From JBCFBK01 sp050173895 (GTDB lineage Bacteria > Bacteroidota > Bacteroidia > Bacteroidales > Prolixibacteraceae): DNA of 30,394 nt. The position numbers were made by a program, and so were the translations under genes. Shown piece by piece: positions 16,947 through 25,774 of the stretch. Location of the stretch: the NCBI GenBank assembly GCA_050173895.1, contig JBFXKJ010000022.1:1-30394 (forward strand). Reading direction: 5' to 3'. The notes below the pieces were generated by a model that ran no database searches, was not told the DNA's origin, and saw only the letters and a program-made list of their open reading frames with translations. Positions within the stretch are counted from its first letter, which is position 1; every line of letters begins with the position of its first letter.

Positions 16947-18038
16947 TCAGCCTTTAGCACTCCTGTATTCCTTTCTTAACTCTTCCACCGTTTCAAAAAT
17001 GGCATCAATCCGGTCGTCGGTTACCGAATCGTCCATATTGATACAGCACACACCGGTTAAGTACGGATTTCCCGATTCTTTCACCAGGCGTGCAATGGTC
17101 TGATTGATTTCACCGGCCGACTGCTGCGCTATTTCCACCGGACTCAACCGGATATTGAGAAAAGTGCGGGGCAGGTATTTCCGAAGCAGGGCAATGTCGC
17201 CTCCCCAGCCTACATCCAGGAAATCCAAATGCGGAACTTTTGCGAATGCAGCGGCCATCCGGTGGGGATCGGCACCGCAATAATGAATGCCGTAAGGCCG
17301 GTAACTGCTCCATGCCTGATCAAAAGGCAGCAGAAAGTGTTCATAATCCTCCTCCGAAATCATTGTATGGGAGCATTCCGAATGAAGCATGACCGGTCTT
17401 TCCAGATGCTGAACGGTGCGGTTCACCGAAACCGACGTACTGCCGGTTTCAGCCTGCAGCCAGCTCACGAAGCGCTCAATAACTCCGGCGATTTGGCGGA
17501 AGAAAACTGCGACGCCCTCCGGATCCGTCATCATATCAACAAAAATTTGTTCTCCCCTGAGATCCATCGCCAGGTTCAGGATCCCGCCCCAGTTCATATC
17601 ACCGGTGAGGTAACCATGCCGGGACTTCAGGCTTTCGGCCAGTTTCAGTGCGTTTTTAAATGCTTTCGATTCAAAGGCCTGTTCAGGCAAAAGATCCAGC
17701 CGGTCACGCCCGGCCGGAATCACCTGCGGAGGATGGTTTTCCTGGTAATTCACCTTACAACCGAGCATTTCCGATAACAGGAATCCCGCGGCCAGGTGAA
17801 CAGCCCCGATTTCGGGCCTGTTGTCGTTCCGGTATTCACCCAGTCCGTACCTTCCCCATTTTTCATACAGGATCCGCTCCTGTTGTTTTTCAACCTCCAC
17901 CCTTCTCGCAGGATGGAAGAAGAAATCCTCATCAAAGGTGATCTTTCCGTTCCGGGCCCACCATTCAGGCGCCAGCACAATGTCGACCGGGATCAGCGCA
18001 TTTCCAAGATATGGATTCGGGTTGGATGCAGTGTTCAT
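16947..18038 (-). CDS. UroD/MtaA-superfamily methyltransferase-like protein, second copy
   Basis: 363 residues, cytoplasmic. SHTMISEEDYEHFLLPFDQAW precedes YGIHYCGADPH, giving H252-x-C254-G, and TGVCCINMD supplies C331/C332. The C254-to-C331 spacing is 77, the same as I remember for the MtaA zinc ligands. The N-terminal part (WWARNGKITFDEDFFFHPAR) has the general look of UroD-like proteins found in catabolic clusters rather than in heme operons. It is only weakly similar overall to the copy 2 nt downstream, so the pair is not a recent duplication and may act as two different subunits or on two substrates. Its ATG overlaps the stop of a short upstream ORF as ATGA. Confidence 0.85.
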   Translation of the reverse strand: MNTASNPNPYLGNALIPVDIVLAPEWWARNGKITFDEDFFFHPARRVEVEKQQERILYEKWGRYGLGEYRNDNRPEIGAVHLAAGFLLSEMLGCKVNYQENHPPQVIPAGRDRLDLLPEQAFESKAFKNALKLAESLKSRHGYLTGDMNWGGILNLAMDLRGEQIFVDMMTDPEGVAVFFRQIAGVIERFVSWLQAETGSTSVSVNRTVQHLERPVMLHSECSHTMISEEDYEHFLLPFDQAWSSYRPYGIHYCGADPHRMAAAFAKVPHLDFLDVGWGGDIALLRKYLPRTFLNIRLSPVEIAQQSAGEINQTIARLVKESGNPYLTGVCCINMDDSVTDDRIDAIFETVEELRKEYRSAKG

Positions 18039-18118
18039 TTCTCTGTTTTAAGGCTTTTCAACAATACAGACAGGCTGTCTTTTCTCCTGCCTCTTTCAGG
18101 AACCATCATGCTGATCAT
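18035..18118 (-). CDS. Possible small ORF (27 aa), translationally coupled to the UroD-like gene
   Basis: An ATG at 18118-18116 opens a 27-codon frame whose TGA (18037-18035) overlaps the next gene's ATG as ATGA. GGAG lies six bases before the start. The product (MISMMVPERGRRKDSLSVLL, then KSLKTEK) is short and basic, with no recognisable domain or signal. It fills most of the 101-nt gap after the GH138-like gene. It may be a real small protein, a leader peptide that loads ribosomes onto the UroD-like gene, or chance. I favour a coupling role slightly over a functional peptide. Confidence 0.35.
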   Translation of the reverse strand: MISMMVPERGRRKDSLSVLLKSLKTEK

Positions 18119-18139
18119 AAAGGGCTCCTTTATTTCGGT

Positions 18140-20905
18140 TTAATAGAATAACCAGTCTACGGCAGGGCCACCCTCTTCGCGCGTCATGCCGGCGTCGTGG
18201 ATCGGAATTTCCACATTGCCGTCAATGAACCCAAGGATCAGCACCCTTCCCTTTCCCAGCACCAGCTCATTTTCGCCCGCCTCGTAGCGGTAATTATACA
18301 CATTCACCGGATACAGACCGGGGATCAGCAGGGCATTGGCAATTTTGATGTCGGCCTGTCCCCGGTCGTTCGCATTGGCATTCGTTTCCAATGTGGGAGG
18401 CGCCAGAACCGAATAGCTGTTGGTGTTAAAATAGCCGACCAATACCTTCACCGGACGGTCGCATCTGAACGTCAGCGTCGTGCCTTCTGCCTGCTGTTTT
18501 TCATCCGAAAACTGAACGCCGGAAAGAGCCTGCAGTTCAGGCGCCACATCCTCCAAAACGGCGTTGTGGTCAGCATAAACCTGAACGCCTTTTTTAAGTA
18601 AAAAACGTTTGGCCCCCGGATTTAGAATGGTAACCGGAACCGGCTCATACGCCGTCGCCTCCCTTTTAACGGTGCCCGACTTCAGGGTATTCAGATTCCG
18701 CTTAAAGTTGTCCAGTTCGGCCTGGTATTGCGGCTGCATTTCCACCCAGGTTTTATTTTTACCCTCTCCGCCCGAAACGGGGATCCTCCGTTGAGCTGTC
18801 TGCATGCTGTTGGCATACAGATAGGTGTCTTTGGTCAGCTTAACCAGTTCGTCAAACCAGGTCATGCTCTTTTCCATAAAGGGCACGGCGGCCTCCAGGT
18901 CTTCGATTTTGCCGGAATACCTGTAATTAAGCACTAACATGGCAGCGCGGACCCTTTCTGCGAAATAGTTGGCAAAAGCGTTGTAACAGGATATGTCATT
19001 TTTTAAACGCTCAAATTCTTCCCGGTTTGCTTTGACTTCAGGTGAAGCTTTTTCGATGGCTTCGACAGCCGCCTGCCCGTGCCTGACCACTTCTTCAATG
19101 ATTTGCGGCGGCGTTTCGCCGGAGTGCGGCTCCCCTTTGAACTCTTTGGCTGCATATTCCAGGAGGACTTCCTTAACGGGACCGCTTGAAGTCCAGAAAT
19201 TGGAGTAAACATTGTATTTTAACGGGTTCACCAACTGGCCCATGAACATACCCAGCAGCAGGGTCTGGCGGTTCCCGTCCGATATTCCGAAAGTACGCAG
19301 CAGCTTGGGGGCGATCTCGCCGGCTTCCTCGCAGGCTTTCAGGATTTCCGCTCCTTCCTTTGCTCCGCAGGCATACTGGCCGGCCAGTTCGTCCGACCAG
19401 TGTTTTATTTCTTCCTGCCGGTCGCGTCGGGAGTTCCAGGCGTAGCGGGCCCAGGCCTCATACCAGATCCGGTCGCGGTCCATCTCCTTCAGCCGGGGAT
19501 TGGTGTTGTCGGCCGTCCAGGGCCAGTCCCAGTATGAAGCCTGCGGATACAGGTGCAGGCCGTTCGCTCCCTGGATCTGATGCATCGCCTGAACGCTTTT
19601 CTGAATGAAATCGGGCGAACCATAGCGGAAAGGCTCCAGGTTAGCCAGGATGTGCACATTTGAAATATGAACGGAACCGAGCCGGCTCAGCTTCGTATGG
19701 TTTGTCTCCCACGAATCGCGGGGCTCATAGGTGGTGAGCGACTCGCCGTTATACTTGAACATGGTGTACAGGTTCTTATAAACCGGCAGGGCCGCGTCCA
19801 TCACCAGGCTGGCTTCGGTATCATGGCCCCGCAGCACAATCGGGGGTTCTTTTTCAATTCCCAGGGTTTTCAATCCGTCCTGCACGCCCGGGATGATGGT
19901 TTTGGTAAACCATTCCACGTCATCCTCAACCGTGTTCATCGCTTCGCCCAGGGTGACCAGCAGGCCCACGTTCGGGTAGTTTTCGATGAAGGCAGCGATC
20001 GACTTGCGGGTATAATCGGCAATGACCGGAATGATCGGGCGGCTGCGGTCCTGTGTTTTCAGTCCGTGATGTTCGGCAAAGGGTTTCGAAACAATGATAT
20101 TGTAGAACATCTGGATGACCCAGATCCCCCTTTTATCCGCTTCTTCTGTCAGGAAAGCAAAGATCTCCTTATTTTTTTCAAAGGTGGCATCGTCCACCTC
20201 AACAGCATAGGGATAGTCCGGAAGTTTCACCAACGATGCAAACGGATGTCCGTTCCAGAGGTACAGGGCATTGTAACGGTTTTCCACCATCATATCGAGG
20301 TATTTGATCCAGAGCTCCTTGTCATAAAACCAGGGAAAGCTTTCCGGGGTATAGGGGTATTCATAGACGGTGCGCCCGGGCAGGTAAGCGGTTTTCTGCA
20401 AACCAATGCAGGTGCCGCGCATGACCATTTCCGGCTGATCGGTCAGGTCGATTGTTTCCGGCATACGCCCTTTCCGGCTGAACTGCTCCTTTAATTCCAG
20501 GCATCCGTAGAGTGTCCCGCTGGCATCGGCCCCCGCAACCACATACCAGTTTCCTTTTTTCCGGATCTGGTACCCTTCGGGCCTTAAGTCATCTGCAGGA
20601 TTTATTTCGTTGGCATCCAAAAAGCTCACAAAAGCGGTATCGCTTAGCTCCCCGGCAATGATGCTGACTTTATCTGCTTTCAGGCCGGACAGCGTTCCTT
20701 TCGGAACATCAAAGCCTTTGGCGATCAATGTCTCCGTCAATCGCTCACTGCCAAATAGGGCCCGGTCCGAGCAGTTCTCTGTCGTAACCAAGGTGATGGT
20801 TTCCGGCTGACAGGCCATCCATCCAAAACTGATCAGCAGCATGAATAAAAAGTGACTATTTTTCTTCACCCGGGTGAAGGCTATGGTGTTAATGACTCGT
20901 TTCAT
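18140..20905 (-). CDS. GH138-like alpha-galacturonidase (probable), exported lipoprotein
   Basis: 921 residues. The N-terminus has a basic start, a hydrophobic segment and FGWMAC, a poor but plausible lipobox with C32. Residues about 35-150 form a GH20b/alpha-glucuronidase-N-like domain (GYQIRKKGNWYVVAGADASG, then TLYGCLELKEQF). A TIM barrel follows at about 155-490 (MRGTCIGLQKTAYLPGR, RYNALYLWNGHPFASL, GLLVTLGEAMN, FKYNGESL). A helical region and a C-terminal beta domain complete it. E321 and E388 are the best catalytic candidates. Their spacing of 67 equals that of Glu294/Glu361, which I recall for the RG-II galacturonidase BPA0997 of GH138. Length also fits GH138. GH67/GH115-type alpha-glucuronidase is the alternative. 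The adjacent ExuT-like transporter supports a uronic acid product. Confidence 0.65.
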   Translation of the reverse strand: MKRVINTIAFTRVKKNSHFLFMLLISFGWMACQPETITLVTTENCSDRALFGSERLTETLIAKGFDVPKGTLSGLKADKVSIIAGELSDTAFVSFLDANEINPADDLRPEGYQIRKKGNWYVVAGADASGTLYGCLELKEQFSRKGRMPETIDLTDQPEMVMRGTCIGLQKTAYLPGRTVYEYPYTPESFPWFYDKELWIKYLDMMVENRYNALYLWNGHPFASLVKLPDYPYAVEVDDATFEKNKEIFAFLTEEADKRGIWVIQMFYNIIVSKPFAEHHGLKTQDRSRPIIPVIADYTRKSIAAFIENYPNVGLLVTLGEAMNTVEDDVEWFTKTIIPGVQDGLKTLGIEKEPPIVLRGHDTEASLVMDAALPVYKNLYTMFKYNGESLTTYEPRDSWETNHTKLSRLGSVHISNVHILANLEPFRYGSPDFIQKSVQAMHQIQGANGLHLYPQASYWDWPWTADNTNPRLKEMDRDRIWYEAWARYAWNSRRDRQEEIKHWSDELAGQYACGAKEGAEILKACEEAGEIAPKLLRTFGISDGNRQTLLLGMFMGQLVNPLKYNVYSNFWTSSGPVKEVLLEYAAKEFKGEPHSGETPPQIIEEVVRHGQAAVEAIEKASPEVKANREEFERLKNDISCYNAFANYFAERVRAAMLVLNYRYSGKIEDLEAAVPFMEKSMTWFDELVKLTKDTYLYANSMQTAQRRIPVSGGEGKNKTWVEMQPQYQAELDNFKRNLNTLKSGTVKREATAYEPVPVTILNPGAKRFLLKKGVQVYADHNAVLEDVAPELQALSGVQFSDEKQQAEGTTLTFRCDRPVKVLVGYFNTNSYSVLAPPTLETNANANDRGQADIKIANALLIPGLYPVNVYNYRYEAGENELVLGKGRVLILGFIDGNVEIPIHDAGMTREEGGPAVDWLFY

Positions 20906-20959
20906 CAGTGATTTCCCAATTTAGGTTTATTGTATCATTCAGCTTATCCCACTCCGGTT

Positions 20960-22891
20960 TCACTTGCCCGTTCTCACCGGAAACGGAGACTGCAACGGTA
21001 AACTGTTTAATAAATGCCGGTACTGAGGCTGCAAACCGGCCGCATTTTTTATACTGTCGCCTACCTGCGGTCCGTTATTGACCCATTCGTTCCCCGGACC
21101 GGGGGTATTGGAGAAAAACTTATCCGCTTCAGTCCAGTTGTCAATGGCTCGGATAAACGAAGAACCTTCATCAAAATAAATGTACTGGTAATGGTTGGGG
21201 TCATGGGCATAAGGCGCCTTTTCAAGATGGTGAACGGCATTTCCCCGGATTTCCGAATTAGGCTGAGCGCCAAGCATATAGATGCCGCCTACATCGTACA
21301 TGTTTTTGGCAAAATGGTGGATGTGATTGGCAATTATCCGGTTGTTTTTCATACTGCCGATGGTTTTTGTCCAGCCCCAGCCCACCGAGATGCCCGAATA
21401 ATTAACATCGCTGATCTCATTGTTTGCAATGGTGATATCATGGGCAAAACCGACGGCAATGCCCAGGCAGCCCCAGTCCTCGTTGGTGACATCGGTGACC
21501 AGGTTATTGGTGATGGTCTCATGACGGCAAAGCATCCTGCCGTCGGCAGGCTCATAAGGCAGATGGGCCTCAAAAGCGCCGTCACCGAAAAAGCCTGCCT
21601 GGATACCGGTGCCGCCAATGTCGGCAAAGCGGTTGCCGTTGATCAGGTTGCGGCAGGTCCCTTCGATCAGATCCAGTCCGGTTGCCGCCAGGTGTTCAAA
21701 GCGGCAGCCTTCGAAGCTCAGGTCACTGCCAAAGCGAACGGAGACCGCAGCAGGCTGGCGCTCCACCCAGGCCTGGTTGCAAAGCGTGGCCTTGTCGGGC
21801 GTGCCTTTAACCGGCAGGTTGTAAGCATCGGTCAGCGAGAAGCCGGCCTGCAAGGGAACGTGTCCCTGTTTGGAAGGCCGGAGCCAGCCCGTGTGGCTGA
21901 AACCGATCCCCTGAAACGAAAGATGGCACACCGGATGGTCGGCTGTGCCGTTGATCCGCACCAGGGTTTCAAACTGGGGAACGATCACTTCGGCAATTGT
22001 CAGATCCTCTCCTTCCCTGGGCCAGTAATAGACTTTTCCCTGGTCCAAATCGGCATACCATTCGCCCGGCTGGTTCAGCAACTCCGGTGCATTGACAAAA
22101 TAAAAGGCGGAATTGCCGTTCTTGTTTTTCTCCCTGTCGATATAGGGAGCAGGCCAGGGATGTTCAAATTCAATGCGGCTTTCGGGTTGATGAAAGGTTA
22201 CCGCAAGGCTGTCGCCCTGCCGGCGGAGCGCTTTGACACGCAGGTTGGCAACGGCCCACCACTGATGGATGACCAGTTCAAGCTGTCCGGGATCCTGAAC
22301 GGTGAATGCAGGATCGGGTATCCACAGGATTTCATTTTCCTTGTCGGCCGAAAGGATCCGGGGCAAGGGGCCGTCACCCAAAGTGGAAGCCCGTACGGCC
22401 TTTTTTCCGTTCACCCACAACTGGCGGAACTCAGACAACCGTCCGCCTTCACGGGGCATGCCGGCACTCCAGAGTTTTCCCTTTGCCGCAGCCGGGAAAC
22501 GGGACTCACGGGATGCTGCTTTTTTCCATCCGGTGACTTTCACGCCACCGCTGATCACCGGGTTCTCACCCTCAGCGGCCTCAATAATTGTGGGAGAATC
22601 GGCCGTCCCCGAGTCTTCGGGGCGGAAGACCAGCGGTTCCTCCAGCCAATACTGCCCCCCACGAAGAATGATCCGGATCCCTTCCCGGGCGGAAGGGTCA
22701 TGCAGGCGGCGCAATTCCCTGGCCTGCCGTTGGGCCATCATCACGCTGGCCTTTGGTTGTTCACGGGTCCCCGGATTGGCATCATTGCCGGCGGGGGAAA
22801 CCCAGATTTCGGCCGCATGCTGGGCACACACCGGAGGGAAAAGGCCTGCAGTACAGAAAAAAAGGATTATAATGGATTTTATTCGAAGCAT
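20960..22891 (-). CDS. GH141-like right-handed beta-helix glycosidase
   Basis: 643 residues with signal peptide (SIIILFFCTAGLFPPVCAQ). The mature protein starts with EIWVSPAGNDANPGTREQP and IRIILRGGQYWLEEPL, the standard opening of parallel beta-helix enzymes such as GH141. Repeating coil turns occupy about 380-560 (GNRFADIGGTGIQAGF, ITIANNEISDVNYSGISVGW, NNRIIANHIHHFAKN). GH141 includes the RG-II alpha-L-fucosidase BT1002 and a clostridial xylanase. Other beta-helix families (GH110, GH28-like, some lyases) are possible, but the domain order and length suit GH141 best. It follows GH2 by 18 nt and precedes the GH138-like gene by 54 nt, so it is part of the exported enzyme set. Catalytic residues cannot be assigned by eye. 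Confidence 0.7.
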   Translation of the reverse strand: MLRIKSIIILFFCTAGLFPPVCAQHAAEIWVSPAGNDANPGTREQPKASVMMAQRQARELRRLHDPSAREGIRIILRGGQYWLEEPLVFRPEDSGTADSPTIIEAAEGENPVISGGVKVTGWKKAASRESRFPAAAKGKLWSAGMPREGGRLSEFRQLWVNGKKAVRASTLGDGPLPRILSADKENEILWIPDPAFTVQDPGQLELVIHQWWAVANLRVKALRRQGDSLAVTFHQPESRIEFEHPWPAPYIDREKNKNGNSAFYFVNAPELLNQPGEWYADLDQGKVYYWPREGEDLTIAEVIVPQFETLVRINGTADHPVCHLSFQGIGFSHTGWLRPSKQGHVPLQAGFSLTDAYNLPVKGTPDKATLCNQAWVERQPAAVSVRFGSDLSFEGCRFEHLAATGLDLIEGTCRNLINGNRFADIGGTGIQAGFFGDGAFEAHLPYEPADGRMLCRHETITNNLVTDVTNEDWGCLGIAVGFAHDITIANNEISDVNYSGISVGWGWTKTIGSMKNNRIIANHIHHFAKNMYDVGGIYMLGAQPNSEIRGNAVHHLEKAPYAHDPNHYQYIYFDEGSSFIRAIDNWTEADKFFSNTPGPGNEWVNNGPQVGDSIKNAAGLQPQYRHLLNSLPLQSPFPVRTGK

Positions 22892-22909
22892 CGATTTAAC
22901 GGTTTAGGG

Positions 22910-25717
22910 TTACTTTGCAGAGAAGTCAAAAAGCAGCGTCATCTTTTTGCAGCGGCGCCGCCAGTCGTCATAAGGGCCGTAGTCAAAAAACTGGTTTTTC
23001 TGGCCCGAAGGCCCCAGGCGCCAGGCCTGCTGCGATTTGGTGCCAATGGGCGGAATGCCCTGCATAAATGAAATATCGCCCGCCGGGAACACCGGCGCAG
23101 TGTGATAGGTCTTTTCAGGCTGATCGGGTGTAAACAGGCGAAGGAACACATCTTCGGTTGCCGAGGCCATCCGCAAAGGCTGTCCCGCGGTGAGGATCTC
23201 CGCCCAGTACAGGTTGGCATGGTAGCCTTTAAACTCCGGATACACCAGTGGCGGAATGCCGGTCATGGTCCGGTTATAGGCTTTCCCATGAATGCCGGGT
23301 TCCACGCCCTGCATCCGGTTTTTCCATACCCGGTAGGGACCATTGCCCAGCCATCTGACCGATTTTACCTGGTCTTCGGGATAAGAAAAATTGACGCCCA
23401 TCATTTCAAAGTGAACATCATATTCCGGAGGAAAATAACTGATGTCCAGTTTCAGCCAGCCGGAGGGATAAACCGTCCAGACCAGTTCCTTCATGCGCGA
23501 TTCCGGTTCATAAGAACAGACCAGTTGCAGGGAGTCGCCGCCGGTCCTGATCTCCATTTGTTTAAAAATGCTTTCCCCGCCGCTCAGCACCGGGCCGTTG
23601 TTAAAGGGGATTTCACCTTTTTCATTCACAACCTTTTTCAGCAGTCCGTTTTTATTGCCGATCGTCAGCTCAAGGGCGCCTGTTCGGATCACCACGGCCG
23701 AGTCGCCTTCTTCGGCCCTTACCGGCGCCTTGCCGGTCCTGACAAGCATTCGTTCAGCAACGGCGCCGGGAAGCGCGATCGGCCAGCCCCAGGTGTAGAT
23801 CTCCATCCCTGTCCGGTCGGTTGCCGTTACCTCAAGCACATCGTATGCCGCCCAATCATCCGGCAGGTTCAGCACAAGCTGTCCTTTTTGTCCCGGCACA
23901 ACATCCGGGGCGGCGGCTGCTCCTGAAACGGCCCGCAGCGGCTTGCTCTCGCCGGGAACAGGCATCTGAGCGAGCGTCCACCGGAATGAACAGGTATTGA
24001 GGTTGGAATAAAGATAGCGGTTTTCCAGGTTCAGCTTACCATCGAATGCCGCGGTGATATCGCGCTCCTCAAAGCGTACGGGCGACCAGATTTCTTTAAT
24101 GGCGTAAAAGCTGCCTTCCTTTTCATGATTGGGTCCGAGGATCCCGTCGGGAGCATACGCGCCGGCCGTGTCCAGTTCACCGTTCCGGTCGGTGCGGACA
24201 ACCCCCTCATCGGCAAATGACCAGAGAAAACCTCCCGCCGAACGCGGATTGTTCCACATCAGTTCCCAGAAGTCGTACAGTCCGGCACCAAGGCCGCCAT
24301 CGTAAAGGCCGTGCAGGAATTCGGTAGGGAATGCGATGTTGTGGCCGTGCCAGTAGGTGCCTGTGCCATAGTCATAATTGATATAGTGGTCGGTCTGGAT
24401 CCCTTCACAGGTCATCCACGGGTGGATCACCGGCCGCTTTTGGATATCGTATTGTTTAAATACCGCGTCAAACGCAGGATTCGTACCTCCTTCATTCCCG
24501 TTGTCCCAGATCACCACGCAGGGATGATTGACGTCTCTGGTCACCATCTCTTTCGCCAGCCTGGTTCCTGTCTCCGTATCGTAAGCCTGGTGCCAGCCGG
24601 TCAGTTCATCCAGGACGAACAGCCCCAGCGAATCACAGACATCCAGGAAATGGCTGTCGGGCGGATAATGTGACATCCGCACGGCATTCATGTTCATTTC
24701 CTTCATCAGCTTCACATCCGCTATACTATAGGCCTTGCAGGAAGCCCTGCCTGTTTCGGGCCGGAAGGTATGCCGGTTTACTCCCTTGAATTTCACTTTT
24801 ATCCCGTTCACAAAAATCCCGTCCCGTTCCCGTTTCCCGATGGTCCGGAACCCGATTCGTTCAGTCACTTCGTGGATGGTTTGGCCTTTCGACAGCAACC
24901 GGAAGGTAACGAAATACAGCTCAGGCTGCTCCGGGTTCCAGGCCCTGACTCCTTTTACCGTTGTTTCCAGAACCGCTGTCGCCTGTCCTTTTTCGACCGG
25001 CACCGAAAACTCCTCTCCCACCGGGCTCCCGTTCAGCTCACTGACCCGGGCCACAATTTGGCCGGCGCTGGCAATCCCGTCCAGGCAGAGCTCGGCTTTC
25101 AACGCCCCATCGGCCCGCGCATCTAGAGCAAGCCTGCTGATCTGCTGCCGGGGTTTGGCTTCCAGATAAACCGGCCGGAAGATCCCCCCGAAAATCCAGA
25201 AATCGCCGAACCGTTCGGCTTTGTTAACCGAAGGGTTGGCGGAATGCTTCGAAACTTTTACTTCCAGGAGATTATCCTTCCCGAAATGAAGCAGCCCGGT
25301 GATATCGTAGCCGAAGCGGTAAAAAGATCCCTGGTGGACCGGCCCGGCCAAACGGCCGTTGATCTTCACCTCCGTATCGGTCATGGAACCTTCGAATACC
25401 AGGTCCACCTGCTTGGCGCGCCAGACCGCGGGCACCGTAAAATGATGTTTGTACAGTCCCTGCTCCTTTCCCCGCACGCTGTCTTTCGCATGCCCGTAGT
25501 CATATTTTCCGAATCCCTGCAGTTCCCAGTTGGAGGGAACCGAAATGGTCGTCCATTTCCCGGACCGGCTACCGGCGGTGCAGAAAAACTGCCAGTCGAC
25601 CGGCTGATCAGCTCCCGTCCCCGAAAGATACAGGTATTCCGTATGTTGAGCCTGTCCTTTAAAAACGGGGGCCAGAAGAAAAAACAATGCCAGGAACCGG
25701 CTGAAAAGATGATTCAT
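22910..25717 (-). CDS. GH2 exo-beta-glycosidase (beta-galactosidase/beta-uronidase type)
   Basis: 935 residues with signal peptide (LFSRFLALFFLLAPVFKGQAQ). The order is sugar-binding jelly roll (about 30-190; ISVPSNWELQGFGKYDY, GGIFRPVYLEAK), immunoglobulin-like domain (190-295), TIM barrel (295-560) and LacZ-like C-terminal domains. KGVNRHTFRPETGRA and MNAVRMSHYPPDSHFLDVCD are family hallmarks. The acid/base is E409 in WDNGNEGG. The nucleophile is E466 in PTEFLHG, placed where LacZ has CEYAHAMGN. The loop that reads PDRTPHP in LacZ-type enzymes is PNHEKEG here, which may signal a different sugar at the active site. First gene after the operator-bearing promoter. A beta-glucuronidase or beta-galacturonidase fits the proposed RG-II target; beta-galactosidase is the alternative. 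Confidence 0.92.
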   Translation of the reverse strand: MNHLFSRFLALFFLLAPVFKGQAQHTEYLYLSGTGADQPVDWQFFCTAGSRSGKWTTISVPSNWELQGFGKYDYGHAKDSVRGKEQGLYKHHFTVPAVWRAKQVDLVFEGSMTDTEVKINGRLAGPVHQGSFYRFGYDITGLLHFGKDNLLEVKVSKHSANPSVNKAERFGDFWIFGGIFRPVYLEAKPRQQISRLALDARADGALKAELCLDGIASAGQIVARVSELNGSPVGEEFSVPVEKGQATAVLETTVKGVRAWNPEQPELYFVTFRLLSKGQTIHEVTERIGFRTIGKRERDGIFVNGIKVKFKGVNRHTFRPETGRASCKAYSIADVKLMKEMNMNAVRMSHYPPDSHFLDVCDSLGLFVLDELTGWHQAYDTETGTRLAKEMVTRDVNHPCVVIWDNGNEGGTNPAFDAVFKQYDIQKRPVIHPWMTCEGIQTDHYINYDYGTGTYWHGHNIAFPTEFLHGLYDGGLGAGLYDFWELMWNNPRSAGGFLWSFADEGVVRTDRNGELDTAGAYAPDGILGPNHEKEGSFYAIKEIWSPVRFEERDITAAFDGKLNLENRYLYSNLNTCSFRWTLAQMPVPGESKPLRAVSGAAAAPDVVPGQKGQLVLNLPDDWAAYDVLEVTATDRTGMEIYTWGWPIALPGAVAERMLVRTGKAPVRAEEGDSAVVIRTGALELTIGNKNGLLKKVVNEKGEIPFNNGPVLSGGESIFKQMEIRTGGDSLQLVCSYEPESRMKELVWTVYPSGWLKLDISYFPPEYDVHFEMMGVNFSYPEDQVKSVRWLGNGPYRVWKNRMQGVEPGIHGKAYNRTMTGIPPLVYPEFKGYHANLYWAEILTAGQPLRMASATEDVFLRLFTPDQPEKTYHTAPVFPAGDISFMQGIPPIGTKSQQAWRLGPSGQKNQFFDYGPYDDWRRRCKKMTLLFDFSAK

Positions 25718-25774
25718 AACGAGTCTGTTTTTCTGTCATAAGAATGCTCCCTTCCGGGAGCAGATTCAATGATC

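Noticed and set aside
15817..18038. Heme biosynthesis genes (hemE) because of the UroD fold
   Set aside because: The proteins carry the His-x-Cys...Cys zinc motif that HemE lacks, occur as divergent copies among glycan genes, and have no other heme genes beside them.
21014..23071. Long plus-strand open frame (685 codons) opposite the beta-helix gene
   Set aside because: It is antisense to a gene with signal peptide and clear repeat motifs, its translation shows no family motif, and it runs past the end of that gene into the antisense of GH2. It reflects codon bias of the real gene.
9597..25717. Simple xyloglucan PUL
   Set aside because: GH31, GH2 and GH95 would fit, but no endo-xyloglucanase, GH3 or GH43 is present, and the uronic acid and beta-helix enzymes are unexplained. 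It is kept as the main alternative, not the main call.
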